This document shows, in pieces, positions 38,339 through 46,882 of a stretch of 64,000 nucleotides of DNA; position 1 is the stretch's first letter; every line of letters begins with the position of its first letter. The notes under the pieces are model-generated. The model searched no databases. It was not told the DNA's origin and saw nothing but the letters and a program-made list of their open reading frames with translations. A program made the translations under genes and the position numbers. The stretch lies in contig NZ_JAPEPW010000001.1 in NCBI RefSeq assembly GCF_026339955.1, positions 372,001-436,000 on the forward strand. Reading direction: 5' to 3'. This DNA is from Streptomyces sp. NBC_01549. Its GTDB lineage: Bacteria; Actinomycetota; Actinomycetes; Streptomycetales; Streptomycetaceae.

Positions 38339-38517
38339 GACTCCACCTTCTCAGACCCCGCTGACAGGCCCGCCGGGCCCCAGTGCCGTCGTCGGGTACG
38401 GCGGTGTCCCGCGCGAGTCCCGACCGTGACCGCATCGGGACCTGATCCCGCCAACGTCGCGCCCGGTCCCGGCGTCGAAGGAGGGTCAGCAGTCACCAGC
38501 CACGGGGGTACGCCCAC

Positions 38518-39504
38518 ATGTACACACGACGTTCCGCTCGAACCGGCCCGGTCCTGGCCGGGATACTCCTCGCCGCTGCCCTCGCGGTGACCGGCTGTGG
38601 CGCCGCCGGCGGTGGCTCCGACTCCACCGCCGACAAGGCGGCCGCGCCGGGCGCCGGGAACGCCCACTCGGGCGCCGCGGCCGACGCCGCCTCGGGCGCG
38701 GGCGGCGCCAAGTCCACCACCCCGTCCAAGGCCACCGGCACGTCCGTCCCGGCCGGCAGCCACATCATCCGCACCGCCTCGCTGACCCTGCGGGTCAAGG
38801 ACGTGCCCAAGGCGCTGGACGAGGCCCGCACCGCGGCCGTCGACGCGGGCGGCTACGTCGGCAACGAGACGACCACCCGGGACGGCGGTGGCCGCGAGCG
38901 CACCCGAGCCGTACTGCGTGTGCCCACCGACCGGTACGACGCGGTGCTCTCCTCCCTGGAGGGCACCGGGAAGGTCGTCGAGCGGACGGCCAAGGCGCAG
39001 GACGTCACCGACCAGGTCGTCGACGTGGAGAGCCGCGTCAAGTCGCAGCGCGTCAGCGTGGCGCGGGTCCGTGAGCTGATGGACCGGGCCACCAAGCTCA
39101 GCGATGTGGTCGCCCTGGAAGGGGAGTTGAGCACCCGCGAGTCCGACCTGGACGCCCTGCTCGCCCAGCAGGCGTCCCTGAAGGACCGCACCAGCCTGGC
39201 CACCATCACGCTCTCCCTCTCCGAGACGCCGCTGAAGGACGCCGGGAAGAAGTCCGACTCCACGGGCTTCGTGGACGCGCTGACGGGCGGCTGGGACGCG
39301 TTCGTCACGATGCTGCGCTGGATCGCGGTGGCGTTCGGCGCGGTGCTCCCGTTCCTGCTGAGCGCGGGGCTCCTCGTGGCGCTGTGGCTGCGCCTCGCCC
39401 GCACGGGGCGGCCGCGCCGGCCCGCGGCCGAGACGGCTCCCGCGAGCGCGGGGTCGCTGCCGGTGGCGCCGCCGGTGCGCGAAGAGGGTGGCGAAGAGGA
39501 CTGA
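38518..39504 (+). CDS. DUF4349 lipoprotein with C-terminal membrane helix
   Basis: 328 residues. The signal peptide ends in the lipobox VTGC (Cys about 24). After a Gly/Ser/Ala-rich linker comes the DUF4349 domain: HIIRTASLTLRVKDVPKALD, YVGNETTTRDGGGRERTRA, LRVPTDRYDAVLSSLEGTGK, VVDVESRVKSQRVSVARVRE, and ELSTRESDLDALLAQQASLK (coiled coil). A membrane helix (FGAVLPFLLSAGLLVALWLR) lies near the end. The function is unknown; an envelope role is likely. Its last codons take part in a 24-bp tandem duplication. Confidence 0.85.
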   Translation: MYTRRSARTGPVLAGILLAAALAVTGCGAAGGGSDSTADKAAAPGAGNAHSGAAADAASGAGGAKSTTPSKATGTSVPAGSHIIRTASLTLRVKDVPKALDEARTAAVDAGGYVGNETTTRDGGGRERTRAVLRVPTDRYDAVLSSLEGTGKVVERTAKAQDVTDQVVDVESRVKSQRVSVARVRELMDRATKLSDVVALEGELSTRESDLDALLAQQASLKDRTSLATITLSLSETPLKDAGKKSDSTGFVDALTGGWDAFVTMLRWIAVAFGAVLPFLLSAGLLVALWLRLARTGRPRRPAAETAPASAGSLPVAPPVREEGGEED

Positions 39505-39528
39505 GAAGAGGGTGGCGAAGAGGACTGA
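39481..39528 (+). repeat. Perfect 24-bp tandem duplication over a stop codon
   Basis: Two identical 24-base units (39481-39504 and 39505-39528). The first ends with the TGA of the DUF4349 gene; the second repeats the last seven codons and the stop in the leader of the next gene. It has no effect on the protein. Confidence 0.95.
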
Positions 39529-39543
39529 AATGCCGGGCCCCCG

Positions 39544-39549
39544 TAGCGT
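39544..39549 (+). promoter_or_regulatory. Probable -10 of a leaderless promoter
   Basis: TAGCGT matches TANNNT and ends 6 bases before the ATG at 39556. No ribosome site lies between. Confidence 0.5.
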
Positions 39550-39555
39550 GTTCGC

Positions 39556-40944
39556 ATGAGCATGAGCCGTACGGAGCGACTGGTCGTGATCGGGGGTGAC
39601 GCGGCGGGCATGTCCGCCGCGTCACAGGCACGCCGGATGCGCGGGCCCGACGAGCTGGAGATCGTGGCGTTCGAACGCGGCCACTTCAGCTCCTACTCGG
39701 CCTGCGGCATCCCGTACTGGGTGGGCGGCGACGTCCCCGAGCGGGACCGGCTGATCGCGCGGAGCCCGGCGGAACACCGGGAGCGCGCGATCGACCTGCG
39801 GATGCGCACCGAGGTCACCGAAATCGACCTGGCGGGCAGTCGCGTCCGCTCGCTCGACCTCGAGACCGGGGCCGAGGAGTGGACCTCGTACGACAAACTC
39901 GTGATCGCGACCGGCGCCCGCCCGATCCGCCCCGACCTGCCGGGCGTCGACGCTCCGGGTGTGCACGGCGTGCAGACCCTGGACGACGGCCAGGCCCTCC
40001 TGGACACACTGGCCTCGACCGAGGGTCGGCGCGCGGTGGTCGTCGGCGCGGGCTACATCGGCGTGGAGATGGCCGAGGCGCTCATCAACCGCGGGTACGA
40101 GGTGACCGTCGTCAACCGCGGCAAGGAGCCGATGTCCACGCTCGATCCCGACATGGGCCGACTGGTCCACACGGCCATGGAGAACCTGGGCATCACCATG
40201 GTCAACGACGCCGAGATCACCGAGCTCCGCACCGGGGAGGACGGTCGGGTGCGCGCGGTGGCCACCGAGGACGCCGAGTACCCGGCGGACGTGGTCGTGC
40301 TCGGCATCGGCGTACGCCCCGAGACCACGCTCGCACGGGCCGCGGGACTCCCCCTCGGCGACCACGGCGGGCTGCTCACGGACCTGGCGATGCGGGTGCG
40401 CGGGCAGGAGAACGTCTGGGCCGGCGGCGACTGTGTCGAGGTGCTCGACCTGCTCTCGGGACGCGAACGGCACATCGCGCTGGGCACGCACGCCAACAAG
40501 CACGGGCAGGTCATCGGCACCAACGTGGGCGGCGGGTACGCGACCTTCCCCGGTGTCGTCGGCACGGCCGTGAGCAAGGTCTGCGACCTGGAGATCGCCC
40601 GCACCGGGCTGCGCGAGAAGGACGCGCACCGGGCGGGCCTGCGGTTCGAGACCGTCACCATCGAGTCGACCGCCCGCGCGGGCTACTACCCGGACGCGGA
40701 CCTCATGACGGTGAAGATGCTCGCCGAGCGCCGCACGGGGCGGCTGCTCGGCGTGCAGATCGTCGGCGGGGAAGGCGCGGCGAAGCGGGTCGACATCGCC
40801 GCGGTGGCGCTGACCGCGGGCATGACGGTGGAACAGATGACATCCCTGGACCTGGGATACGCGCCCCCGTTCTCACCCGTGTGGGACCCCATCCTGGTGG
40901 CGGCACGCAAGGCGGTGACGGCGGTACGCAGAAACGCCGTGTAA
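39556..40944 (+). CDS. FAD-dependent CoA-disulfide reductase/NADH oxidase family enzyme
   Basis: 462-residue pyridine nucleotide-disulfide oxidoreductase. FAD motif VVIGGDAAGMSAASQARR at about 10-27; Cys50 in SYSACGIPYW matches the single redox Cys of CoA-disulfide reductases; the second dinucleotide motif is VVVGAGYIGVEMAEAL; NVWAGGDCVEV binds FAD. It likely reduces CoA disulfide or O2 with NAD(P)H in the cytosol; the substrate is not certain. It appears leaderless and is convergent with a small hypothetical gene, with a hairpin between. Confidence 0.88.
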   Translation: MSMSRTERLVVIGGDAAGMSAASQARRMRGPDELEIVAFERGHFSSYSACGIPYWVGGDVPERDRLIARSPAEHRERAIDLRMRTEVTEIDLAGSRVRSLDLETGAEEWTSYDKLVIATGARPIRPDLPGVDAPGVHGVQTLDDGQALLDTLASTEGRRAVVVGAGYIGVEMAEALINRGYEVTVVNRGKEPMSTLDPDMGRLVHTAMENLGITMVNDAEITELRTGEDGRVRAVATEDAEYPADVVVLGIGVRPETTLARAAGLPLGDHGGLLTDLAMRVRGQENVWAGGDCVEVLDLLSGRERHIALGTHANKHGQVIGTNVGGGYATFPGVVGTAVSKVCDLEIARTGLREKDAHRAGLRFETVTIESTARAGYYPDADLMTVKMLAERRTGRLLGVQIVGGEGAAKRVDIAAVALTAGMTVEQMTSLDLGYAPPFSPVWDPILVAARKAVTAVRRNAV

Positions 40945-40950
40945 GTGGAG

Positions 40951-40967
40951 CGCCCCAAAGGGGGGCG
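40951..40967. terminator. Hairpin between convergent genes
   Basis: CGCCCC pairs with GGGGCG over a 5-base loop, seven bases after the oxidoreductase stop. Confidence 0.5.
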
Positions 40968-40978
40968 AGGCCGCGCGC

Positions 40979-41314
40979 CTACGCGGACTCGTGCCCCGCG
41001 TTCCCGTTGATGCGGTCTATCGCCTGCCGCGCCTGCTCGGCCGGCGGCCGCGCCGGCAACGAGGACACCGACGCCGAGGCGGTGACGGCCGCGGGCTGCG
41101 TGGTGGGCGGCTTGGCATGGGCGGCCGGCCGCGCGGAGCGCAACCGGTGGCTGACGGCCTCGTCCAGGGTCACCGGCCGCTGCATCCGCGCCGCGAGCCG
41201 TCCGGCCTCCTGGCCGAGCGCGGCGACGTCCTCCCAGGGGAGGTGCAGCACCAGGGCGATTTCCGCCTCGCCGTCGGGCAGGGCATGCATCGGAGGAGTA
41301 ACTCGGTCGTTCAT
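40979..41314 (-). CDS. Small hypothetical protein
   Basis: 111 residues starting MNDRVTPPMHALPDGEAEIA. The N-terminal half (LVLHLPWEDVAALGQEAGRL, MQRPVTLDEAVSHRLRS) looks helical and folded; the rest is Ala/Pro/Ser-rich and disordered, ending in INGNAGHESA. The ATG at 41314 has TGAGGAC upstream and is preferred to an ATG five codons earlier. Orthologues of this type are frequent in Streptomyces next to rhomboid genes, but I cannot name a function. Confidence 0.65.
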   Translation of the reverse strand: MNDRVTPPMHALPDGEAEIALVLHLPWEDVAALGQEAGRLAARMQRPVTLDEAVSHRLRSARPAAHAKPPTTQPAAVTASASVSSLPARPPAEQARQAIDRINGNAGHESA

Positions 41315-41440
41315 CGCCTGTGTCCTCACGTCTTCCTCGCGTCGCGTCTTCGTCGCGGCGCGGGCGGTTGAGGAGACATACGGACACGGCGGCGGGGGCG
41401 TTCACGGATTCACCCGGCGTATCCCGGGCACTAGTTCCTC

Positions 41441-42259
41441 GTGGTCATCCCCGTCCATGACGTGAACCCGGTGCGCCGCACGCCCTATGTGACGTATGCA
41501 CTGATCGCCGCCAATGTCCTGGTATTCCTCTACACGCCCGGCCTCGCCGGATCCGTGGCGGGTGACAGCGGGCTCTCCCAACTGTGCCATCTGCACGCGT
41601 TCCTGGAGCACTACGCCGCGGTACCGCAGGAGTTGATCCACCACCATGCGCCCCGCCTCGTACCGACCGGTGAGGTCGGCGTCGGGGCGGGGGGACCCGG
41701 GTGTCTGGTGGGCCCGCCGACGTACGACAAGTCGCCGCCGCTCTCGGTCCTCACCGCGATGTTCCTGCACGGCAGCTGGCTGCACCTGCTCGGCAACATG
41801 CTCTTCCTGCTGATCTTCGGCAACAACATCGAAGACCGCCTCGGACATGTGCGGTTCGCGGTGTTCTACGTGGCGTGCGGTTACGCGGCCGCGTACGGCT
41901 TCGCGTACCTCAACGCCGACTCGGCCGACCCGCTGATCGGCGCCTCCGGAGCGATCGCCGGAGTCCTCGGCGCCTATCTGGTGCTCTATCCGAGGGCCAG
42001 GGTCTGGGTGCTCGTCCCGTTCCTGGTCTTCCTGCCGCTGCGGCTGCCCGCGTGGCTGGTGCTGGGCTTCTGGTTCGCGCTGCAGGCGGTGTACTCGTCC
42101 GGCGGCGGCGTCTCCACCGCCGGAACCGTGGCGTACGAGGCCCACGTGGTCGGCTTCCTCGTGGGGATGCTGCTGGCCTGGCCGCTGCGCCCGGGCACCC
42201 CGCCACCGCCGGAACCGCGCAGCCTGCTGTTCGGCAGACAGGCGCGGCACAGCTGGTGA
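41441..42259 (+). CDS. Rhomboid-family intramembrane serine protease
   Basis: 272-residue membrane protease with six or seven helices (TYALIAANVLVFLYTPGLAG first). The rhomboid motifs are complete: FLHGSWLHLLGNMLFLLIFG with the HxxxN, GASGAIAGVLGAYLV with the nucleophile Ser, and AHVVGFLVGMLLA with the catalytic His. It cleaves membrane proteins within the bilayer; substrates are unknown. The GTG start lacks a ribosome site and CTAGTT lies just upstream, so it too may be leaderless. Confidence 0.92.
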   Translation: MVIPVHDVNPVRRTPYVTYALIAANVLVFLYTPGLAGSVAGDSGLSQLCHLHAFLEHYAAVPQELIHHHAPRLVPTGEVGVGAGGPGCLVGPPTYDKSPPLSVLTAMFLHGSWLHLLGNMLFLLIFGNNIEDRLGHVRFAVFYVACGYAAAYGFAYLNADSADPLIGASGAIAGVLGAYLVLYPRARVWVLVPFLVFLPLRLPAWLVLGFWFALQAVYSSGGGVSTAGTVAYEAHVVGFLVGMLLAWPLRPGTPPPPEPRSLLFGRQARHSW

Positions 42260-42314
42260 GGCGTGCGGCGAGGAGGCATGCGGTGCTGAGCCGTGCGGCG
42301 TCCCCCGTACGAGG

Positions 42315-43385
42315 TCAGCGCGCGGTCTGCTGGTGGACGTACTCCACGAGGCGGGTCAGCGCGTCCGGGTCGGTGCTCGGCGGGACGCCGTGGCCGAGGT
42401 TGAAGACATGGCCCTCGAGACCGGCGGCGGCGTCCAGCACCTCACGGGTCTTGGTCTCGACGGCCTCGGTGGTGGAGAACAGGACGGCGGGGTCGAGGTT
42501 GCCCTGGAGCGCCTTGCCGGGGCCGACACGGCGTGCGGCCTCGTCGAGCGGGACGCGCCAGTCGACGCCGACGACGTCCGCGCCCGCCTCGCCCATGAGG
42601 CCGAGCAGCTCGCCGGTGCCGACGCCGAAGTGGATGCGCGGCACGCCGTATCCGGCCACGGACTCGAAGACCTTGGTGGACGCGGGCATCACCGAGCGCC
42701 GGTAGTCGGCGGGTGCCAGGGCGCCGACCCAGGAGTCGAAGAGCTGGACGGCGCTCGCGCCCGCCTCGATCTGCACCTTCAGGAAGGCGGAGGTGATCTC
42801 GGCGAGACGGTCGAGCAGGTCGGCCCACAGCTGCGGGTCGCCGTACATGAGCGCCTTGGTGTGCTCGTGGTTCTTGGACGGGCCGCCCTCCACGAGGTAA
42901 CTCGCGAGAGTGAAAGGCGCGCCCGCGAAACCGATGAGCGGGGTCTCGCCGAGCTCGGCCGTCAGGAGCTTGATCGCCTCGGTGACGTACCAAACATCCT
43001 CAGGGGTCAGATCGCGCAGCTGGGCCAGGTCGGCGCGGGTGCGGATCGGGTTCGCGACGACCGGGCCGACGCCCGGCTTGATGTCGAGGTCGATGCCGAT
43101 GGCCTTCAGCGGGACGACGATGTCGCTGAAGTAGATCGCCGCGTCCACGTTGTGCCGGCGTACGGGCTGGAGCGTGATCTCGGCGACCAGCTCGGGCCGC
43201 ATGCAGGAGTCCAGCATGGCGATGCCCTCGCGCACCTTGAGGTACTCGGGCAGCGAGCGACCGGCCTGCCGCATGAACCACACCGGCGTGTGCGGCACGG
43301 GCTCGCGCCTGCACGCCTTCAGGAAGGCGGACTCGTACGTGGCTGTCGGCGGCTGGCCCGTGGCGGGGCGGTCATTGGCACTCAC
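42315..43385 (-). CDS. hemE: Uroporphyrinogen decarboxylase HemE
   Basis: 356-residue enzyme converting uroporphyrinogen III to coproporphyrinogen III. Signature stretches: [20 protein letters not shown] near residue 35 (substrate-binding Arg), [46 protein letters not shown], and [14 protein letters not shown]. The GTG at 43385 ([11 protein letters not shown]) gives the normal length; the longer open frame upstream is low complexity. It is divergent from the DUF3000 gene. Confidence 0.95.
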   Translation of the reverse strand: MSANDRPATGQPPTATYESAFLKACRREPVPHTPVWFMRQAGRSLPEYLKVREGIAMLDSCMRPELVAEITLQPVRRHNVDAAIYFSDIVVPLKAIGIDLDIKPGVGPVVANPIRTRADLAQLRDLTPEDVWYVTEAIKLLTAELGETPLIGFAGAPFTLASYLVEGGPSKNHEHTKALMYGDPQLWADLLDRLAEITSAFLKVQIEAGASAVQLFDSWVGALAPADYRRSVMPASTKVFESVAGYGVPRIHFGVGTGELLGLMGEAGADVVGVDWRVPLDEAARRVGPGKALQGNLDPAVLFSTTEAVETKTREVLDAAAGLEGHVFNLGHGVPPSTDPDALTRLVEYVHQQTAR

Positions 43386-43535
43386 GACGGAAAGTCTCGC
43401 ACGCCCCACAGCCCCACGAGTGCCGGGCTCCGGCGCCCGGACCGGGCCCCTCCCGTCTGCGCGTTTCGCGGGCCGCGATCCGGACAGTGGTCCGGCGCAC
43501 GGGTGTCTCTCCCTGCGCGCGGGCTCCGTTCCCCT

Positions 43536-43541
43536 TAATCT
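43536..43541 (+). promoter_or_regulatory. Probable -10 of a leaderless promoter
   Basis: TAATCT matches TANNNT and ends 7 bases before the ATG at 43549. Confidence 0.5.
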
Positions 43542-43548
43542 TCCCCGC

Positions 43549-44217
43549 ATGGCTGCGGCTCAGGGACGACTGTCGGACGGCGCTGGCGAAATGGACGATG
43601 CCAAGGAGGGGGACGGTGATGCGAGGGAGACGGGTCCGCCGCCCTTCCGGGCTGCCGTCGACGCACTGAGGGCCGCGCGGCTGCGGCCCGAGATCGAGAT
43701 CGACCCGACGCGGCCACCGCAGCGCCTGGCCCCGTACGCGTATGCGCTGGAGGCCGCGGTCGTCGCCGACGACGAGGACCTGGCGGACGGCAGGCTCATC
43801 CTGCTGCACGACCCGGCGGGTCACGACGCCTGGCAGGGCTCCTTCCGGCTGGTGACGCTGGTCCGTGCGGAGCTGGAGCCGGAGATGGCGGCCGACCCGC
43901 TGCTCCCGGACGTCTCCTGGTCGTGGCTGACCGGCGCGCTGCAGGCCCGCGGCCTGTCGTACGGCGAACCGAGCGGCACCGTCACCCGGGCGAGCTCGCA
44001 CTACTTCGGGGGGCTGTCCGAGCGGCCCTCCGCGTCGCAGATCGAGATCCGCGCCTCCTGGACGCCTCGCGAGGGCCTGGGCGGCGTACCGGACACGGCC
44101 ACGCACCTCGCCGCCTGGTGCGATCTGCTCTGCCAGATCGCGGGCCTGCCCCCGGCGGGGCCGGGCGACGCCTCGGTGGTGACCCTCCCGCAGCGCCGGG
44201 GGCCGCAGTCCCGCTGA
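43549..44217 (+). CDS. DUF3000 family protein
   Basis: 222-residue actinobacterial protein of unknown function between hemE and whiI, its usual place. Typical blocks are [93 protein letters not shown] and [20 protein letters not shown] at 43549 is supported by a leaderless -10 box. A U-tailed hairpin follows the stop. Confidence 0.9.
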   Translation: MAAAQGRLSDGAGEMDDAKEGDGDARETGPPPFRAAVDALRAARLRPEIEIDPTRPPQRLAPYAYALEAAVVADDEDLADGRLILLHDPAGHDAWQGSFRLVTLVRAELEPEMAADPLLPDVSWSWLTGALQARGLSYGEPSGTVTRASSHYFGGLSERPSASQIEIRASWTPREGLGGVPDTATHLAAWCDLLCQIAGLPPAGPGDASVVTLPQRRGPQSR

Positions 44218-44247
44218 ACACCCGGATTCCGTCTTCTCCGTCCTCCG

Positions 44248-44277
44248 GGGCGCCCGTGTCACGTCGAACGGGCGCCC
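44248..44277 (+). terminator. Intrinsic-type terminator after the DUF3000 gene
   Basis: Perfect 10-bp stem (GGGCGCCCGT and its complement) with a 10-base loop, followed by TTT, 30 bases past the stop. Confidence 0.75.
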
Positions 44278-44447
44278 TTTCCGATCGCGCGGAACGCCGC
44301 GCCCTTTACCGAGTTCCTTGCCGAGGCTTTGTCGATACGGCCACTTTCAGCCGTGTCGCGACATGGAATGACTCGGTTCGATCTTCGGACGATCGATCAT
44401 GTGTCTGAATTGCACGGATTGTTACTCACCAAATCGTGATCATTCTC

Positions 44448-44475
44448 TAAAGGCGGACGGGTTTGATGCCGAAGA
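44448..44475 (+). promoter_or_regulatory. Sigma-WhiG-type promoter of whiI
   Basis: TAAAG at 44448-44452 and GCCGAAGA at 44468-44475, separated by 16 bases counting from TAAA. This fits the FliA/WhiG consensus (TAAA, 15-16 bases, GCCGATAA) and stands about 80 bases before the whiI GTG. whiI is known as a WhiG target in S. coelicolor. Confidence 0.75.
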
Positions 44476-44553
44476 CGTCTGTGACCTTGAAAGCACGGTT
44501 CGCCCCGGCACCATCCCCACAGCCGGTTCCGTCCCGCACCCCCAGGAGGCCTG

Positions 44554-45216
44554 GTGTCCGTTCTCCTCGAGCAGCCCGCAAGCCTGGTCGCCTACCGCCC
44601 GAACAAGCCGACCGCCATGGTGGTCGTGGCCGACCCACGGGTCCGATCCACCGTCACCCGCCACCTCTGGGCGCTCGGAGTACGCGACGTCATCGAGGCG
44701 TCGTCCGTCGCGGAGGCCCGTCCCCGAATCGGCAACCCGCGCGACATCTGTGTCGCCGACGTCCACCTGCCCGACGGCAGCGGGCTCACCCTGCTGTCCG
44801 AGACCCGAGCCGCGGGCTGGCCCAACGGCCTCGCCCTCTCCGCGGCCGACGACATCGGCGCCGTGCGCAACGCCCTCGCGGGCGGCGTCAAGGGCTATGT
44901 CGTCACCGGCACCCGTACGAACGTCGGGCTCCCCACCCGACCCGGTGTCGCGCCCATCGGCTCGGCCGCCGCCCGTATGCACCGCCGCCCCCCGGGTGCC
45001 CCGAGCCACCCGGGCGGCTACCGCGAGCTCTCCGGCCGCGAGGTCGAGGTGCTCCGGCTCGTCGCCGAGGGCCAGTCGAACAAAGCCATCGGCGTCTCGA
45101 TGGGCCTGTCCGCGCTGACCGTCAAGAGCCACCTCGCCCGCATCGCCCGCAAGCTCGGCACGGGCGACCGCGCCGGGATGGTGGCGGTCGCCCTGCGGAC
45201 GGGGATCATCCACTGA
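44554..45216 (+). CDS. whiI: Sporulation response regulator WhiI
   Basis: 220-residue LuxR/NarL-type orphan regulator required for late sporulation. The N-terminal receiver (about 20-125) has an altered acidic pocket: VVVADPRVRS has one Asp where phosphorylated receivers have two, while DVHLPDGSGL keeps an Asp at the phosphoacceptor site. The C-terminal helix-turn-helix (about 155-215) reads GREVEVLRLVAEGQSNKAIG and LSALTVKSHLARIARKLGT. Length and wording match WhiI as I recall it. Its known synergy with WhiH in S. coelicolor is family knowledge. A WhiG-type promoter lies upstream. Confidence 0.93.
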   Translation: MSVLLEQPASLVAYRPNKPTAMVVVADPRVRSTVTRHLWALGVRDVIEASSVAEARPRIGNPRDICVADVHLPDGSGLTLLSETRAAGWPNGLALSAADDIGAVRNALAGGVKGYVVTGTRTNVGLPTRPGVAPIGSAAARMHRRPPGAPSHPGGYRELSGREVEVLRLVAEGQSNKAIGVSMGLSALTVKSHLARIARKLGTGDRAGMVAVALRTGIIH

Positions 45217-45280
45217 AGCGGGGGCACACCCCCCACCGGACCGGATCTTTCACCGACCTGACTGGTTTACGACCCCCCTG

Positions 45281-45312
45281 CACCCGCCGACGGAACGTTC
45301 CGTCGGCGGGTG
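45281..45312 (+). terminator. Perfect 32-base palindrome downstream of whiI
   Basis: Two 16-base arms, each the complement of the other, with no spacer (left arm CACCCGCCGACGGAAC). It lies 65 bases past the whiI stop and 28 before the RNase D start, so it may terminate whiI or serve as an operator. Confidence 0.6.
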
Positions 45313-45327
45313 TAGTCCATACACGGA

Positions 45328-45333
45328 TACCCT
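45328..45333 (+). promoter_or_regulatory. Probable -10 of a leaderless promoter for RNase D
   Basis: TACCCT matches TANNNT and ends 6 bases before the GTG at 45340. Confidence 0.45.
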
Positions 45334-45339
45334 TGACAG

Positions 45340-46617
45340 GTGACCGACGCCCAAGAGACCGCAGAAGACAGCTCACTGCGAACCACCGGAGGCGGCCCTC
45401 CGGACGACGTCGAATCGGCGCCGACCCCTTTGCTTGAGCCCCGAGAGGGCATTCCGCCCGTCGTCGCCGACGAGACCTCGCTCGCCGAGGTGATCGCGGC
45501 CTTCGCCGCCGGCTCCGGCCCCGTGGCCGTGGACGCCGAACGCGCGTCCGGATACCGATACGGCCAGCGCGCCTATCTGGTGCAGCTGCGCCGTGAGGGC
45601 GCGGGTACGGCGCTGATCGACCCCATCGCCTGTCCCGACCTCTCTGGGCTCGGCGAGGCCATCTCCGGCGTCGAATGGGTGCTGCACGCCGCCACCCAGG
45701 ACCTGCCGTGTCTGCGCGAGATAGGCATGGTGCCGACGCGGCTCTTCGACACCGAGCTGGCCGGCCGCCTGGCCGGGTTCCCCCGAGTGGGCCTGGGCGC
45801 GATGGTCGAGAGCGTGCTCGGCTTCGTACTGGAGAAGGGGCACTCCGCGGTCGACTGGTCCACGCGTCCGCTCCCGGAGCCGTGGCTGCGCTACGCCGCG
45901 CTCGACGTGGAACTGCTCGTCGACCTGCGCGACGCCCTGGAGAAGGAGCTCGACCGGCAGGGCAAGCTGGAGTGGGCCCGGCAGGAGTTCGACGCGATCG
46001 CGCAGGCCGAGCCCGCGCCGCCGCGCAAGGACCCCTGGCGTCGCACGTCCGGGATGCACAAGGTGCGCCGCCGTCGGCAGATGGCCGTCGTACAGGACCT
46101 GTGGGAGACCCGGGACCGGATCGCCCAGCGCCGGGACATCTCGCCGGGCAAGGTGCTGGGGGACGCGGCCATCGTGGAGGCCGCGCTCTCCCTTCCGGCC
46201 AACGTGCACGCGCTGGCCGCGCTGAACGGGTTCGGGCACCGGATGGGGCGGCGCCAGCTGGAGCAGTGGCAGGCCGCCGTGGATCGCGCGAAGGCGCTGC
46301 CGGAAGCCGAGCTGCCGCAGCCGGGGCAGCCCGTCACCGGACCTCCCCCGCCACGCGCCTGGGCCGACAAGGACCCGGCCGCCGCAGCCCGGCTCTCCGC
46401 GGCGCGCGCGGCCGTGTCGGCGCTGGCCGAGCAGCTCAACATGCCGCAGGAGAATCTGATCACCCCGGACACGGTGCGGCGGGTGTGCTGGGAGCCGCCG
46501 GTCGGCGCCGACACCGAGTCGGTCTCGGCCGCGCTTGCCGGGTACGGGGCGCGGGCGTGGCAGGTGGAGTTGGTCACACCGGCATTGGTGGAGGCGCTGG
46601 CGGCGAAGGGGGCCTAG
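45340..46617 (+). CDS. rnd: Ribonuclease D-type 3'-5' exonuclease with HRDC domain
   Basis: 425-residue DEDD exonuclease for RNA 3' ends. The catalytic acids are Asp and Glu in GPVAVDAERASGYRYGQ, Asp in VLHAATQDLPCL and YxxxD in LRYAALDVELLVDLRD. HRDC domain follows (VVQDLWETRDRIAQRRDISP, ALAALNGFGHRM), then a C-terminal helical domain common in actinobacterial members. It lies between whiI and fadA as in other Streptomyces. GTG at 45340 has a leaderless -10 box. Confidence 0.9.
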   Translation: MTDAQETAEDSSLRTTGGGPPDDVESAPTPLLEPREGIPPVVADETSLAEVIAAFAAGSGPVAVDAERASGYRYGQRAYLVQLRREGAGTALIDPIACPDLSGLGEAISGVEWVLHAATQDLPCLREIGMVPTRLFDTELAGRLAGFPRVGLGAMVESVLGFVLEKGHSAVDWSTRPLPEPWLRYAALDVELLVDLRDALEKELDRQGKLEWARQEFDAIAQAEPAPPRKDPWRRTSGMHKVRRRRQMAVVQDLWETRDRIAQRRDISPGKVLGDAAIVEAALSLPANVHALAALNGFGHRMGRRQLEQWQAAVDRAKALPEAELPQPGQPVTGPPPPRAWADKDPAAAARLSAARAAVSALAEQLNMPQENLITPDTVRRVCWEPPVGADTESVSAALAGYGARAWQVELVTPALVEALAAKGA

Positions 46618-46654
46618 TCGCCGTACGTGGTTCTGTCGTACGGCGACTGCGGGT

Positions 46655-46705
46655 TGTTCTGGGCTGCTCGCGCAGTTCCCCGCGCCCCTTTCGGGGCCCT
46701 TGAAG
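46655..46705 (-). repeat. Dispersed Streptomyces intergenic repeat (second copy)
   Basis: On the minus strand it reads AAAGGGGCGCGGGGAACTGC then GCGAGCAGCCC, matching the copy at 50371-50402 at nearly every base. It lies in the 265-base gap before fadA, which holds no gene. Confidence 0.7.
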
Positions 46706-46882
46706 CGAAAGAGCGACGTCGAGATCACGCCAAGATCCTCGGACGGCTTTCGTGTGACGTTCGCCGCTCCCGCCGTCGGGGGTGGGCAGGGTGGTTACTC
46801 GCAAGTAGCATGAGGGGTGAGCGCGCGCTCAGGGCGTGTGCGTCGCGCAGCAGTGCCATCCCGCATCTGGAGGAGAGCCATC

